The position numbers and the translations under genes were made by a program. This document shows, one piece after another, positions 8,401 to 16,119 of a stretch of DNA of 64,000 bases (the first letter of the stretch is position 1; each line of letters opens with the position of its first letter). The stretch spans positions 62,001-126,000 of the forward strand of contig NZ_JAAAPJ010000017.1 in NCBI RefSeq assembly GCF_009909145.1. The letters are read 5' to 3'. Under the pieces are notes generated by a model. The model was not told the origin of the DNA and searched no databases. It saw nothing but the letters and a program-made list of their open reading frames with translations. This stretch comes from Corallococcus silvisoli. Its GTDB lineage: Bacteria; Myxococcota; Myxococcia; Myxococcales; Myxococcaceae.

Positions 8401-9165
8401 TTCCGCCAGCCGTTCCTCGCGGTGCGCGAGCTGGGGCAGCGGGAGATCGAACGGACCCTGGAGCGCCAGTGGGAGGACGCCTCCGGGCGCTTCCTGCGCC
8501 CGCTCCTGGGGCGCTACCCGTTCACGGCGGACGCGACGCAGGAGGTGGACCCAGGCGACCTGGAGGTCCTGCGCCGGCAGGACGGCGCCTTCTGGGAGTT
8601 CGTCACGCGGGTGCTGGCGCCGGTGTGCGAGGAGCGCGGCTCGGAGTGGGTGCCGCGCGGCGCGCTCCAGTCGCGGCTCGCGCTGCCCGCGGGCGTGTTG
8701 CCCACGCTGGGACGGCTGTCCCGGCTGGCCCGCGTGTTGTGGGACACGGAAGGACGGCCACGGCCGCTGCTGCTGCAGGTGATGCCGCTGCCGCTGCCCA
8801 AGGCGCCCACGCCGGGCAGCTTCGTGACGCTGGGCTCGCTCAAGTGCGGCAAGACGACCTTCCTGGCCTACAACCAGAGCCCGTCGTGGCAGGAGTTCCC
8901 CCTGGCCTGGTGGGATCAGCAGACGGCGTCGCTGATGGTGGAGGTGCGCGCGCCCGCGGACCAGTCAGTGCAGTACGCGTCGCTGGAGAAGTCGCGCTCG
9001 GCGTGGAGCTGCTTCCGGTTGCTGGAGTCTTCACAGGCCACGGAGGACCAGCACCGTCAGTGGTCGCTGCGCGCACGCGGGAGCGCGGCCACGGACGGGG
9101 CGATGGACCTCCGCTTCGGGCTCAAGGGTGAGCCCTGGATCCCGTTCCGCGAGGTGCCGCGATGA
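5467..9165 (+). CDS. tssM: TssM (IcmF family), T6SS membrane core component
   Basis: The 1232-residue product is the inner-membrane scaffold that binds TssL and reaches TssJ across the periplasm. A membrane helix lies at about 18-36 and a second at about 345-365. Between them is a GTPase-like cytoplasmic domain with Walker A GPAGAGKS (88-95). The long helical periplasmic part and the IcmF C-terminal beta domain (WSCFRLLESS ... PWIPFREV) follow. Only one N-terminal helix is obvious before the P-loop, where many TssM proteins have a hairpin of two. A second GxxxxGKT string, GSLKCGKT, occurs at about 1123-1130 in the C-terminal domain. The tssJ ATG overlaps its stop. Confidence 0.95.
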   Translation: MEVIKKLTAFIPPAWKPWVLLALALLALGVPLFLAWRAKRKAAASAAPAAPLPLARNRLRQVRQKFLAGLPLRHRVAVTDLPGVVVLGPAGAGKSRLIELDLDWKRQARQFLPSLLTDSLLQVYLGADVVAQEVSAQLLEDETPEAREALRRLWKDTFGHGQQALAVLVLDARWLAETPPDEVRRAAQLLRGKLNLLSEVREGALETRVCLTHLDEREGYGDFARLLRAHHVPLRFTLPPVGEEGKLSTLLKTHEQYLALGLTALPVESFERLERFYSEGHAPFEALARFVTALMEGQTLAYAPKLSTVSLSSADAQTRDPDVLSVSAEASTARAVRERYLHTHLRRAVLLGLACALPLGIAYGHFAWRLGQASTRVQRFEETVQRMRDQGQEVSGAVAQDQVLAAGQSLDTLWRAMSTWPLLRYSFTGAREDLRQRLARGIREAHIRPALEKCHRQPDTCRPEQVVYLLATLHGSRDEALGQLVLASLRTRPTWSFIPEASGPAPAADGATLDAARSWVSAVGLSEPLVADYVLMSDPPWKAPDTPEADWARWPFPEPLTLEAQLAPWQSHLRRLQDLLQNRSVEPHDLERLDADLEAIQDERRRLQSLLDDSARFSSLPRALELLAASEARVDTSRFRGIPSTLKTVAWMNDHREVLSNVLRMEEEAYLGVKAVQKMSVAELLVRDGLWLPGNGPAVLQVPVLQSTFEFRPKDGSRLLHQALLRYHEKTGRLPFGAVAAGEDGVAARGGAGLAADRLEFDTRLRPMVDEFTQRIKGSGLPVEEVSQRQEHVRRKVNQFAFQYRNRLFQRVSTYRFQALVPALLAEELARLTQPSSELVDMLRDVAQGVALEPLEGPFYESLRNAVAPFKPIATVMKPDESGNYAALNPYRALVAQMSDELNAVPRPGAVPPGATASLTGGPATPPAPNTGAARLPELLTPLGRLAFAMMLEDEASYLHKVDAWLDQQGLIGELRQPFRQPFLAVRELGQREIERTLERQWEDASGRFLRPLLGRYPFTADATQEVDPGDLEVLRRQDGAFWEFVTRVLAPVCEERGSEWVPRGALQSRLALPAGVLPTLGRLSRLARVLWDTEGRPRPLLLQVMPLPLPKAPTPGSFVTLGSLKCGKTTFLAYNQSPSWQEFPLAWWDQQTASLMVEVRAPADQSVQYASLEKSRSAWSCFRLLESSQATEDQHRQWSLRARGSAATDGAMDLRFGLKGEPWIPFREVPR

Positions 9166-9680
9166 AACCCTGGGCGATCTGTCTTCCGGCGGCGCTGTGC
9201 CTCCTGGCCGCGTGCCAGCCGAGCACGCTCCATCTGAGCGTGAAGGCCCCTTCGGGGACCAACCAGGGGCGGCCGCTCTACATGCTGGTGCGCAAGGTGG
9301 ACCCCAAGCAGTTCGCCATCGAGTCCTATGGCGAAGTGTCCGCGCGCGTCTTCCAGCCGGACGCGGACGTGCTGCTGTCGGCGCTCATCTATCCGGGCAC
9401 GCTCCAGCGCATGAAGGTCCCGCTGCCGGACAACGCGCCAGTGGCGGTGTCGTTCCTGTTCACCGCGCCTGACGGGACGTGGCAGCAGTTCGTCAACGCG
9501 CCCGCGCCCGGCTCGCTGGACATCGAGTTGCTCGAAGGGCGCATCCGCACCGGAACCCAGCCAGCGGAGCCGCGCCAACCTGACGGCGACGGTGCACCGA
9601 AGCCGCCTGAAGCCCCCACCGCCCCCAAGGCGCCCCCTGCCTCCGGCGCCAAGGCACCGGCGCTCACCGCCAAGAACTGA
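9162..9680 (+). CDS. tssJ: TssJ, T6SS outer-membrane lipoprotein
   Basis: The 172-residue product has a lipoprotein signal peptide ending in LLAAC (Cys 19 predicted lipidated), followed by a compact beta domain of about 115 residues that begins with LHLSVKAPSGTN and contains PLYMLVRKVD. This matches the transthyretin-like fold of TssJ, which docks the periplasmic end of TssM under the outer membrane. The last 45 residues are a Pro/Ala/Lys-rich low-complexity tail that is not part of the usual TssJ domain. The start overlaps the tssM stop by four bases (ATGA), and the next gene starts 8 bases after its stop. Sequence and context agree well. Confidence 0.88.
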   Translation: MKPWAICLPAALCLLAACQPSTLHLSVKAPSGTNQGRPLYMLVRKVDPKQFAIESYGEVSARVFQPDADVLLSALIYPGTLQRMKVPLPDNAPVAVSFLFTAPDGTWQQFVNAPAPGSLDIELLEGRIRTGTQPAEPRQPDGDGAPKPPEAPTAPKAPPASGAKAPALTAKN

Positions 9681-9688
9681 GGTCGCCC

Positions 9689-12600
9689 ATGAAACGGCTC
9701 CTGCTCCTCCTCACGGCCTCGCTGTGCGTGCTCTCCGCCTGTGGCCGCGAGAGCGAAGACGAACCGCGTATCGCCTTCGGGCGTTACAACCTGGACCCTG
9801 AAGACGGGGGCGACGCCGGGCCCGCCGACGGAGGCGACGCCGGCTCCACCGACGCGGGACTCGGCGACGCGGGCCTCGGTGACGCGGGACTCGGCGACGC
9901 GGGCCTCGGTGACGCGGGGCTCGGTGACGCGGGCCTCGGTGACGCGGGACTCGGCGACGCGGGACTCGGCGACGCGGGACTCGGCGACGCAGGTCCTGAG
10001 GTGCAGGAGTTCCCGCTGACCCTGTCGGACTCCTCCATCAACTTCGGCCCGCAGGCCTCGTGCAATTCGGGTTCGAGCGCGGTCTCGCTGCGCAACCCCT
10101 CCACGAAGACGCGCAAGATCCTCCACGCGACGATCAGCGGGGGCTTCACCTTCCTGGGGCTGTACACCACATCGAACACCCTGTGCGCCCTGCCCTGCAC
10201 CGTGCCTGCCATGCCCCAGGGCAGCACGAACCGGCTGGACGTGCGGGTGAGCTTCGTTCCCCCTCAGCCCGGGGCCTTCCACGGGACGCTGACGCTCTAC
10301 ACGGATGATCCGGAGCGTCAGTCGCTCCCGATAACGCTCGACGGTCAGGGCACCGGGCCGCTGCTCGTGCTCGGGCAGTCGTCCGTGGCGTTCGGGCCTC
10401 AGTTGGTGAACACGCCGACGACGCGCCAGGTGACGGTGATCAACCTGGGCAACGAGTCGTTCTCCGAGGTTCCCTCCGCCACCGCGCCCTTCAGCGTGCC
10501 CAACGCGCCGCTGACCATCGCCGCGGGAGCGTCGAAGCCGCTGACCGTGACCTTCACGCCCGCCAGCCGGGGCACCTTCACGGGTGCGCTCACCCTGGCG
10601 TCCAGCTCCATGTGCCCCACCCCACCCTTCGCCTGGCTCAGCGGCGAGGGCCAGCTGCCGGCGAAGCTCATCCTCAGCCGCGACACGTTGTCCTTCCCCC
10701 AGACCGCGGTGGGCACCGACAGCGCCACGCAGGAGGTCACGGTCCGCAACAGCGGCGACACGACACTCCAGGTGTCCGCGCTGACGATGTCCCCGGGCGC
10801 CCCCTTCCGTGTGGACCCCTCGTCCGCCTTCAACCTCGCCTCCGGGGAGACCCAACGCCTGACGTTGACGTTCCGTCCGACCCAGGCAGGCAGCGCCTCC
10901 GGAACCCTCTCCTTCACCAGCAATGACGCGACCCTGCCCGCGCCGCAGGTGGCCCTGACGGGCACGACGACGCCGGGGACGGCCTGCATGGACGTGTCCC
11001 CGAGGTCGTTCGACTTCGCCGAACAGGAGTCCGGTGACGCGACCAGCGAGCTGCGCCGGGTGACGGTCACCAACTCGGGCAACGTCGCGCTGACGGTGAC
11101 GCCCACGCTGACGGGCAGCAATGCCTTCTCGCTGAACCCCGCCACGGCGTTCACGCTGGCACCGAACTCGGCGGGACGGGAGATCCTGATCACCTTCAAT
11201 CCCGGCATCGGTGAGAGCGGCGCCCTGCAGGGTCTGCTCACCTTTGGCACATCCCCGTCCACGGCTTGCCCGTCTGACGTCGCGCTGAGTGGAACGGCGC
11301 GCAAGACGTCCCTGACGGTCAGCCCGGCGTCGCTGCCCTTCGGCGACGCCATCGTAGGCGAGGCGGCCCCCACACGGCAGGTCACGCTCACCAACTCCAC
11401 CAACTGGCCCGTGAAGGTGTTCCCGGTCCCACCGGAGTCGCTGGCGCCCTACACGCTCGCGGGCATTCCCGCCTCGGGGCTGACCATCGCGGCGCGCAGC
11501 AGCGCCCTGCTGACGGTGACGTTCGCCGCGAGCGCCTGGGGCGAGTCCTTCCCCCGCACGCTCCAGTTCCAGACGGACGCCACCGTCGCCGTGGCCTCGG
11601 TGGCCATCACCGGCCGGGCGCTCGCGCCCGAGCTGACGCTGCTGGTGGACCCCCTGGTGTTCCCGAACGTGGCCCCTGGCGGCGAGCAGACGTCCGACCT
11701 GACGTTGCGCAACACCGGCAACCAGGCCCTCTTCCTGTCGAAGATCACCCCGGACAGCGACGCGCACTTCCAGGTGGTCGACTTCCTGCCCCAGACGGTG
11801 CAGCCGAACCAGACCGCCACCGTGAAGATCCGCTTCCGTCCCACGGACGTGGGAGCGCTGGAGACGCGGCTGCGCTTCTTCACCACCGACGACAAGGTCC
11901 TGCCGCGCACGCTCATCGTCAAGGGCACCTCCGCGGGTCCCATCGCCATCTTCGGCGTGGACGCCATCAGCTTCGGGGCCCGGCAGGTCGACCAGGCGCA
12001 CGTCAATGGCCAGCTCACCCTGCGCAACCTGATCCAGGCCTCGGAGGGCCTCAAGGTCACGGCGGCGCGCGTCCTGCCCGCCGGCTCGGCCTTCTCCGTG
12101 GATCCCATCACGGGCTCCGAGCCAATCATCGGTCGCGGTGAGGAGCGCCCCCAGCCCTTCAACATCACCTTCCGGCCGACGGTGGTGGGCAAGCAGCACG
12201 AGGACACGCTGGAGATCGTCTACCAGGGCGTCACGACGGGCGTCACGACCACGCGCAGCTTCGTGCTGACGGGCCGGGGCGCGGACGCACAGATGTCCGC
12301 GCCGACCGACGCCGTCGACTTCCCCGCCACGCTGCCAGGCGCGACGAGCCTGCGCTCGCTCGTCATCACCAACTCCGGTCAGGTGCCCATCGATCTGCTG
12401 AGCGTGAGCACCGTGCCGGACACCTACTTCCGCGCGACCGTGGACCAGTGGCCGGACACCATCATCCCGGTGGGAGCCACGCGCCGCATCGACCTCACCT
12501 TCAACCCGACGGCCACCGGGTCCTTCTCCTCGCAGCTGGAGATCCGGCTGAAGAAGTCACCTGGAGCGCTCGCGCTCTCCCGGCAGCTCTCCGGCGTGGG

Positions 12601-15061
12601 CGCCTTCGCGAAGCTGGACCTGAGCAACAACCAGCTCGTCTTCGGCGAGGTGCCCCGGCTGGGCACGAGCACCAGGTCCATCGTGCTGCGCAACACGGGC
12701 TCCGCGCAGCTCACCGTGAACAACGTGACGGGCAGCGGCCCCTTCACGGCGAAGCTGAACAACGGCCAGTTCCCCATCAACCTCGCGCGGGACGCCACCA
12801 CCCAGCTCGACGTCACCTTCCGGCCGGAGACGGCGCAGGACGTGAGCGCCACCCTGCACGTGCTCAGCAACTCCGACCAGACCACCGACCTGCCCATCGT
12901 CGTCTCGGGCCGGGGCACGGTGCCGTTGCTGGTGCTGCCGGGCGGCACGAGTCCCCGCTTCGCCCCCCAGGCCCTGGGCATCGAGGGGCCGCGCCAGCCC
13001 CTGGTGGTGAAGAACGACGGCAAGGCGCCGCTGGTCGTCTACTCCGTGACGGTCCCCGGCGACTTCTGCCTGCGTCCGGATGATGGGACGCAGACCGACG
13101 GCTGCCCGTCCGCCCTCTCCGGCTTCACGGTGCTGCCCGGTGACGCGCATACGTTCCTCGTGTCGGCGAAGCCCTCCGCGCGGGGCAACATCACCAGCGT
13201 GCTCACGATCGTGAGCAACGCGGAGACGACCCCCAACACCGTGCAGTTGGCGGTCGAGGGCGTGGGCAGCGTGTCACTGCCGACCAGCTCGGTGAACTTC
13301 GGGCCGGTGAACTTCGGCTCGTACTCGGATCAATCGGTGACGGTGACCAACACCGGCATCACCTCCGCGCAGGTGTCGGTGGACTTCGCGGCGGGGAGCT
13401 CGGAGTTCTCCGCGCAGAACCTCCCGCTGGTGGTGCCCGCCGGTGGCAGCACCCCGCTCACGCTGCGCTTCCGGCCCCAGGGGTCGACGGGAGGTCCCCG
13501 GACGCTGCTGGCCACGCTGCGCGTGGGCGGCACGGCCTCGCAGGACCCCATCACCCTCACCCTCCAGGGCACCGCCACGTCGGCGCAGTTGGATGTGACC
13601 CGCCGGGACGCGGTGGCCTTCGATGGGTCGCTCGACTTCGGCGGCACGCGGGTGAACACCACCTCCGAGTTCATCGGCCTGCGGCTGACCCACGTGGCGC
13701 CGCTCGGGGCGTCGGACGCGGGCACGGAGGCGGGCATGCTCACCGTGCAGGACATCATCCTGGATGGAGAGGACGCCAGGGCGTTCGTCCTCCAGAAGCC
13801 GCCCATGCCGGTGCGGCTGGTGCCAGGGGGAAGCATGGACCTGTCGCTCCAGTTCCACCCGGACGCGCAGCGGCGCTTCAACGCGGTCCTGCGCATCACC
13901 TCCGACGACAGCCACGCCAGCACCCTGCTGGTGACGCTGGGCGGCCGAGGCCGGACGAACCAGCTCAGCCTCTCCACGCCCACGCTGGAGTTCGGAGCGC
14001 GGGTGGCCGAGTCCTCCGCGTCGGCGGTGCGTTCGGTGCGGCTCACCAACGAATCACTCCAGCCGTTGAAGGTGCAGGGCCTGGAGATCATCGGGGTGTC
14101 GGAGAACTCGGAGCCGTCGCACTTCAGCGTGGAGTCCGCGCCCACGTTGCCCTTCACGCTGGCGGCGCAGGAGGCGAAGGACCTGTTCATCAAGTTCGTG
14201 CCTCGGCCGGACGTCACGTCCAAGGCCGCGCTGACCGTGGTGACGAGCGACCTGGAGTCGCCCGTGGCGCAGGTGGCGCTGTCGGGCCGCGGGCTCTCCA
14301 CGGTGTTCCGTTCGCTCAGCCGCACGCTGGACTTCGGCACCGTCAAGCAGGCGGAGCCGGTGACGACGAAGGTGGCGCTCACCAACGACAGCACGCAGGA
14401 GCTGATCCTGCTGCCGCCCAAGTTGGAAGGGCCGCAGGCCACGCACTTCGTGGTGGTGTCTCCCACGCTGGGCGCGGACGGGCGCGTGTTGGCGCAAGGC
14501 GACTCGTTGACGCTGGAGCTCAAGTACGACACGTCACAGATTGGCGCGGCGAAGGCGACGCTGGTCCTGGGCACGAAGGACCAGGAGCGCGCGGCGCTGG
14601 TCGCCTTGTCCGGGGTGACGGTCGCCAGCTTCCTGACCATCGAGCCGATGGAGCTGGACATGGGCTGGGTGGACATCGGGGGCACCAGCGCGCCGCGCAG
14701 CGTGACGCTCACCAACCAGTCCGCGTCGCCCGCGCGGCTGAGCGTGGTGGAGAACACCAACCCCTCGTTCGAGATCGACGCCAGCGCGCTGGACGCGGAG
14801 CTGGCGCCGGGAGCCCAGGCGACGGTGGGCATCACCTTCCGCGGCCAGGTGGGCGGCCCCGCGGAGGGCACGCTGCGGCTGCGCCTCCGGGGAGAGACGA
14901 CCGCGGAGGCCGCGCTCACGCTGAAGGGGCAGGCCCGGACCCTGGGAGGCACTGGCGGTGGCTGCGCCTGTGGAACCAGCGGAGATGGAGCCGCGGCGCT
15001 GGCGCTGTTGCTGCTGCTGGGGCTGGGGCTCGGCCGGCAAGCGAGGCGCGCGCGGAGCTGA
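9689..15061 (+). CDS. Giant choice-of-anchor-D/ASH-repeat lipoprotein with MYXO-CTERM-like tail
   Basis: The 1790-residue product begins with a lipoprotein signal (LCVLSAC), then an Asp/Gly/Ala-rich spacer containing nine GLGDA units, then about fifteen Ig-like repeats of roughly 105-115 residues. Each opens like LTVSPASLPFGDAIVGE and continues with a VTLTNSG strand and a LTVTF-RP segment, the pattern of HYDIN/ASH-type (choice-of-anchor D) domains. The C-terminus is Gly-rich with GGCACG, a hydrophobic stretch (ALALLLLLGLGLG) and basic residues, matching the MYXO-CTERM surface-sorting signal. It starts 8 bases after tssJ, so it is probably part of the T6SS transcript. Function is unknown; a surface-exposed filament or adhesin is an inference. 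Confidence 0.88.
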   Translation: MKRLLLLLTASLCVLSACGRESEDEPRIAFGRYNLDPEDGGDAGPADGGDAGSTDAGLGDAGLGDAGLGDAGLGDAGLGDAGLGDAGLGDAGLGDAGLGDAGPEVQEFPLTLSDSSINFGPQASCNSGSSAVSLRNPSTKTRKILHATISGGFTFLGLYTTSNTLCALPCTVPAMPQGSTNRLDVRVSFVPPQPGAFHGTLTLYTDDPERQSLPITLDGQGTGPLLVLGQSSVAFGPQLVNTPTTRQVTVINLGNESFSEVPSATAPFSVPNAPLTIAAGASKPLTVTFTPASRGTFTGALTLASSSMCPTPPFAWLSGEGQLPAKLILSRDTLSFPQTAVGTDSATQEVTVRNSGDTTLQVSALTMSPGAPFRVDPSSAFNLASGETQRLTLTFRPTQAGSASGTLSFTSNDATLPAPQVALTGTTTPGTACMDVSPRSFDFAEQESGDATSELRRVTVTNSGNVALTVTPTLTGSNAFSLNPATAFTLAPNSAGREILITFNPGIGESGALQGLLTFGTSPSTACPSDVALSGTARKTSLTVSPASLPFGDAIVGEAAPTRQVTLTNSTNWPVKVFPVPPESLAPYTLAGIPASGLTIAARSSALLTVTFAASAWGESFPRTLQFQTDATVAVASVAITGRALAPELTLLVDPLVFPNVAPGGEQTSDLTLRNTGNQALFLSKITPDSDAHFQVVDFLPQTVQPNQTATVKIRFRPTDVGALETRLRFFTTDDKVLPRTLIVKGTSAGPIAIFGVDAISFGARQVDQAHVNGQLTLRNLIQASEGLKVTAARVLPAGSAFSVDPITGSEPIIGRGEERPQPFNITFRPTVVGKQHEDTLEIVYQGVTTGVTTTRSFVLTGRGADAQMSAPTDAVDFPATLPGATSLRSLVITNSGQVPIDLLSVSTVPDTYFRATVDQWPDTIIPVGATRRIDLTFNPTATGSFSSQLEIRLKKSPGALALSRQLSGVGAFAKLDLSNNQLVFGEVPRLGTSTRSIVLRNTGSAQLTVNNVTGSGPFTAKLNNGQFPINLARDATTQLDVTFRPETAQDVSATLHVLSNSDQTTDLPIVVSGRGTVPLLVLPGGTSPRFAPQALGIEGPRQPLVVKNDGKAPLVVYSVTVPGDFCLRPDDGTQTDGCPSALSGFTVLPGDAHTFLVSAKPSARGNITSVLTIVSNAETTPNTVQLAVEGVGSVSLPTSSVNFGPVNFGSYSDQSVTVTNTGITSAQVSVDFAAGSSEFSAQNLPLVVPAGGSTPLTLRFRPQGSTGGPRTLLATLRVGGTASQDPITLTLQGTATSAQLDVTRRDAVAFDGSLDFGGTRVNTTSEFIGLRLTHVAPLGASDAGTEAGMLTVQDIILDGEDARAFVLQKPPMPVRLVPGGSMDLSLQFHPDAQRRFNAVLRITSDDSHASTLLVTLGGRGRTNQLSLSTPTLEFGARVAESSASAVRSVRLTNESLQPLKVQGLEIIGVSENSEPSHFSVESAPTLPFTLAAQEAKDLFIKFVPRPDVTSKAALTVVTSDLESPVAQVALSGRGLSTVFRSLSRTLDFGTVKQAEPVTTKVALTNDSTQELILLPPKLEGPQATHFVVVSPTLGADGRVLAQGDSLTLELKYDTSQIGAAKATLVLGTKDQERAALVALSGVTVASFLTIEPMELDMGWVDIGGTSAPRSVTLTNQSASPARLSVVENTNPSFEIDASALDAELAPGAQATVGITFRGQVGGPAEGTLRLRLRGETTAEAALTLKGQARTLGGTGGGCACGTSGDGAAALALLLLLGLGLGRQARRARS
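9857..9991 (+). repeat. Nine-copy 15-bp in-frame tandem repeat (GLGDA)
   Basis: Nine consecutive 15-base units of the form GGNCTCGGYGACGCG encode (GLGDA)9 in the spacer after the lipidation signal of the giant repeat protein. Units differ only at the third base (A, C or G) and the ninth base (C or T), all synonymous. The unit length is a multiple of three, so slippage would change spacer length without breaking the frame. The repeat ends in GACGCA, where the protein moves into the first Ig-like domain. Confidence 0.95.
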
Positions 15062-15107
15062 CCGTTTCAATTCCTGACGCCTGTCGCATCACTCCGAAGG
15101 GAGGACC

Positions 15108-16094
15108 ATGGACTTCACAGAACTCAATATCGCCGGAGGTACCGGCGACTTCCATGTGAATCAGTTCCGGATCCACTTCAGCATCCCCGGGCTGGAGGGG
15201 GACGGCCGGAACGCGGTGCCCCTGCTCGTGGCGGACTTCATCAAGGACTTCCCCCGGTACTTCAACGGCGTCGAAAAGGGATTGACCGAGAACAAGGCCA
15301 CGGTGGCCTGGTCCACCAAGAAGTTCGAGCTGAACAAGACGCTCCGGTTCGTGCTCGACTTCAGGTCGGAGAGGTTGGGCATCAACCTGCCCGACATTCA
15401 CAGCGACTGGGTCCACGTCCTCTGGCAGAACGCGAACAAGGGCTTCGCGGCGCAGACGCTCAAGCGCAACTTCGCGGAGCGCGCGGACTACCTGACGTCC
15501 ACGATGTCGCCCCTCCTGGGAGAGGTCTTCAACCGGCTCAACCAGTATCACTTCCTCGCGGGGCGCCGCTCCTGGGTCTTCGGGCTCGTCGAACCCGGCA
15601 TGCCCGGCTGGACGCCTGGGGTCCTCATTGGCAAGAACGAGGGCGGAAAGTTCAAGGCCTACAGCGGGGCGCCTCCACCGCTCTTCTACCTGGAGTCCGC
15701 CGCGGTCGAACGCTATTCGATGCTCCTGTATGAGCTGATGGAGGCAGGGGGAGACCTCCTCATCGACATCCGGAAAGCGATTGTCTCCATCTGGAGCATC
15801 CTCCTGGCCAACTACGTCCAGGCCAGGGGCTTCCGACTGAACGTCGGGCATCCCAAGAGCTACATGACGGATGACGGGAGCAGCCTCTGGGACAGCCAGG
15901 CCACCTGGCGCGGCGTCTACCGCCGACAGGCGGAGTTCGAGAAGCCCGGGGACCTCTACGCCAAGAAGTGGGTCCAGAACCTGCTGACGCTGCACCCGGC
16001 GTTGAAGAGCCAGGTGCTCACGAACGGCGAGGGCAAGGGAGTCGGCGGCGGTGGCGGCAGGTCTGGCGGGGCGGGCTCCAGCGGCAGTTGGTGA
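15108..16094 (+). CDS. Unknown protein downstream of T6SS genes, upstream of lipase-like gene
   Basis: A 328-residue product with a good ribosome site (GGGAGG 5 bases before the ATG). It has no signal peptide. The N-terminal half looks like alternating strands (LNIAGGTGDFHVNQFRIHFSI, ATVAWSTKKFELNKTLRFVLDF) and the C-terminal half is more helical, with LLYELMEAGGDLLIDIRKAIVSIWSILL. It ends in a Gly/Ser-rich tail (GGGGGRSGGAGSSGSW). I do not recognise the family. It lies 47 bases after the giant repeat gene and 25 bases before a lipase-like gene on the same strand. A role as partner or adaptor of that putative effector is inference only. Codon use matches the window. Confidence 0.8.
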   Translation: MDFTELNIAGGTGDFHVNQFRIHFSIPGLEGDGRNAVPLLVADFIKDFPRYFNGVEKGLTENKATVAWSTKKFELNKTLRFVLDFRSERLGINLPDIHSDWVHVLWQNANKGFAAQTLKRNFAERADYLTSTMSPLLGEVFNRLNQYHFLAGRRSWVFGLVEPGMPGWTPGVLIGKNEGGKFKAYSGAPPPLFYLESAAVERYSMLLYELMEAGGDLLIDIRKAIVSIWSILLANYVQARGFRLNVGHPKSYMTDDGSSLWDSQATWRGVYRRQAEFEKPGDLYAKKWVQNLLTLHPALKSQVLTNGEGKGVGGGGGRSGGAGSSGSW

Positions 16095-16119
16095 TCCGTA
16101 CCGACCCGAGGGACCACGC

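Noticed and set aside
9857..9991. CRISPR array
   Set aside because: Units are 15 bases, directly adjacent with no spacers, and encode an in-frame pentapeptide.
9389..12199. 936-residue antisense open frame opposite the giant repeat gene, rich in ESRV-type repeats
   Set aside because: It is the complement of GC3-biased codons and of the GLGDA minisatellite; composition is Arg/Gly/His-heavy with no domain, while the sense strand has clear repeats, signals and a ribosome site.
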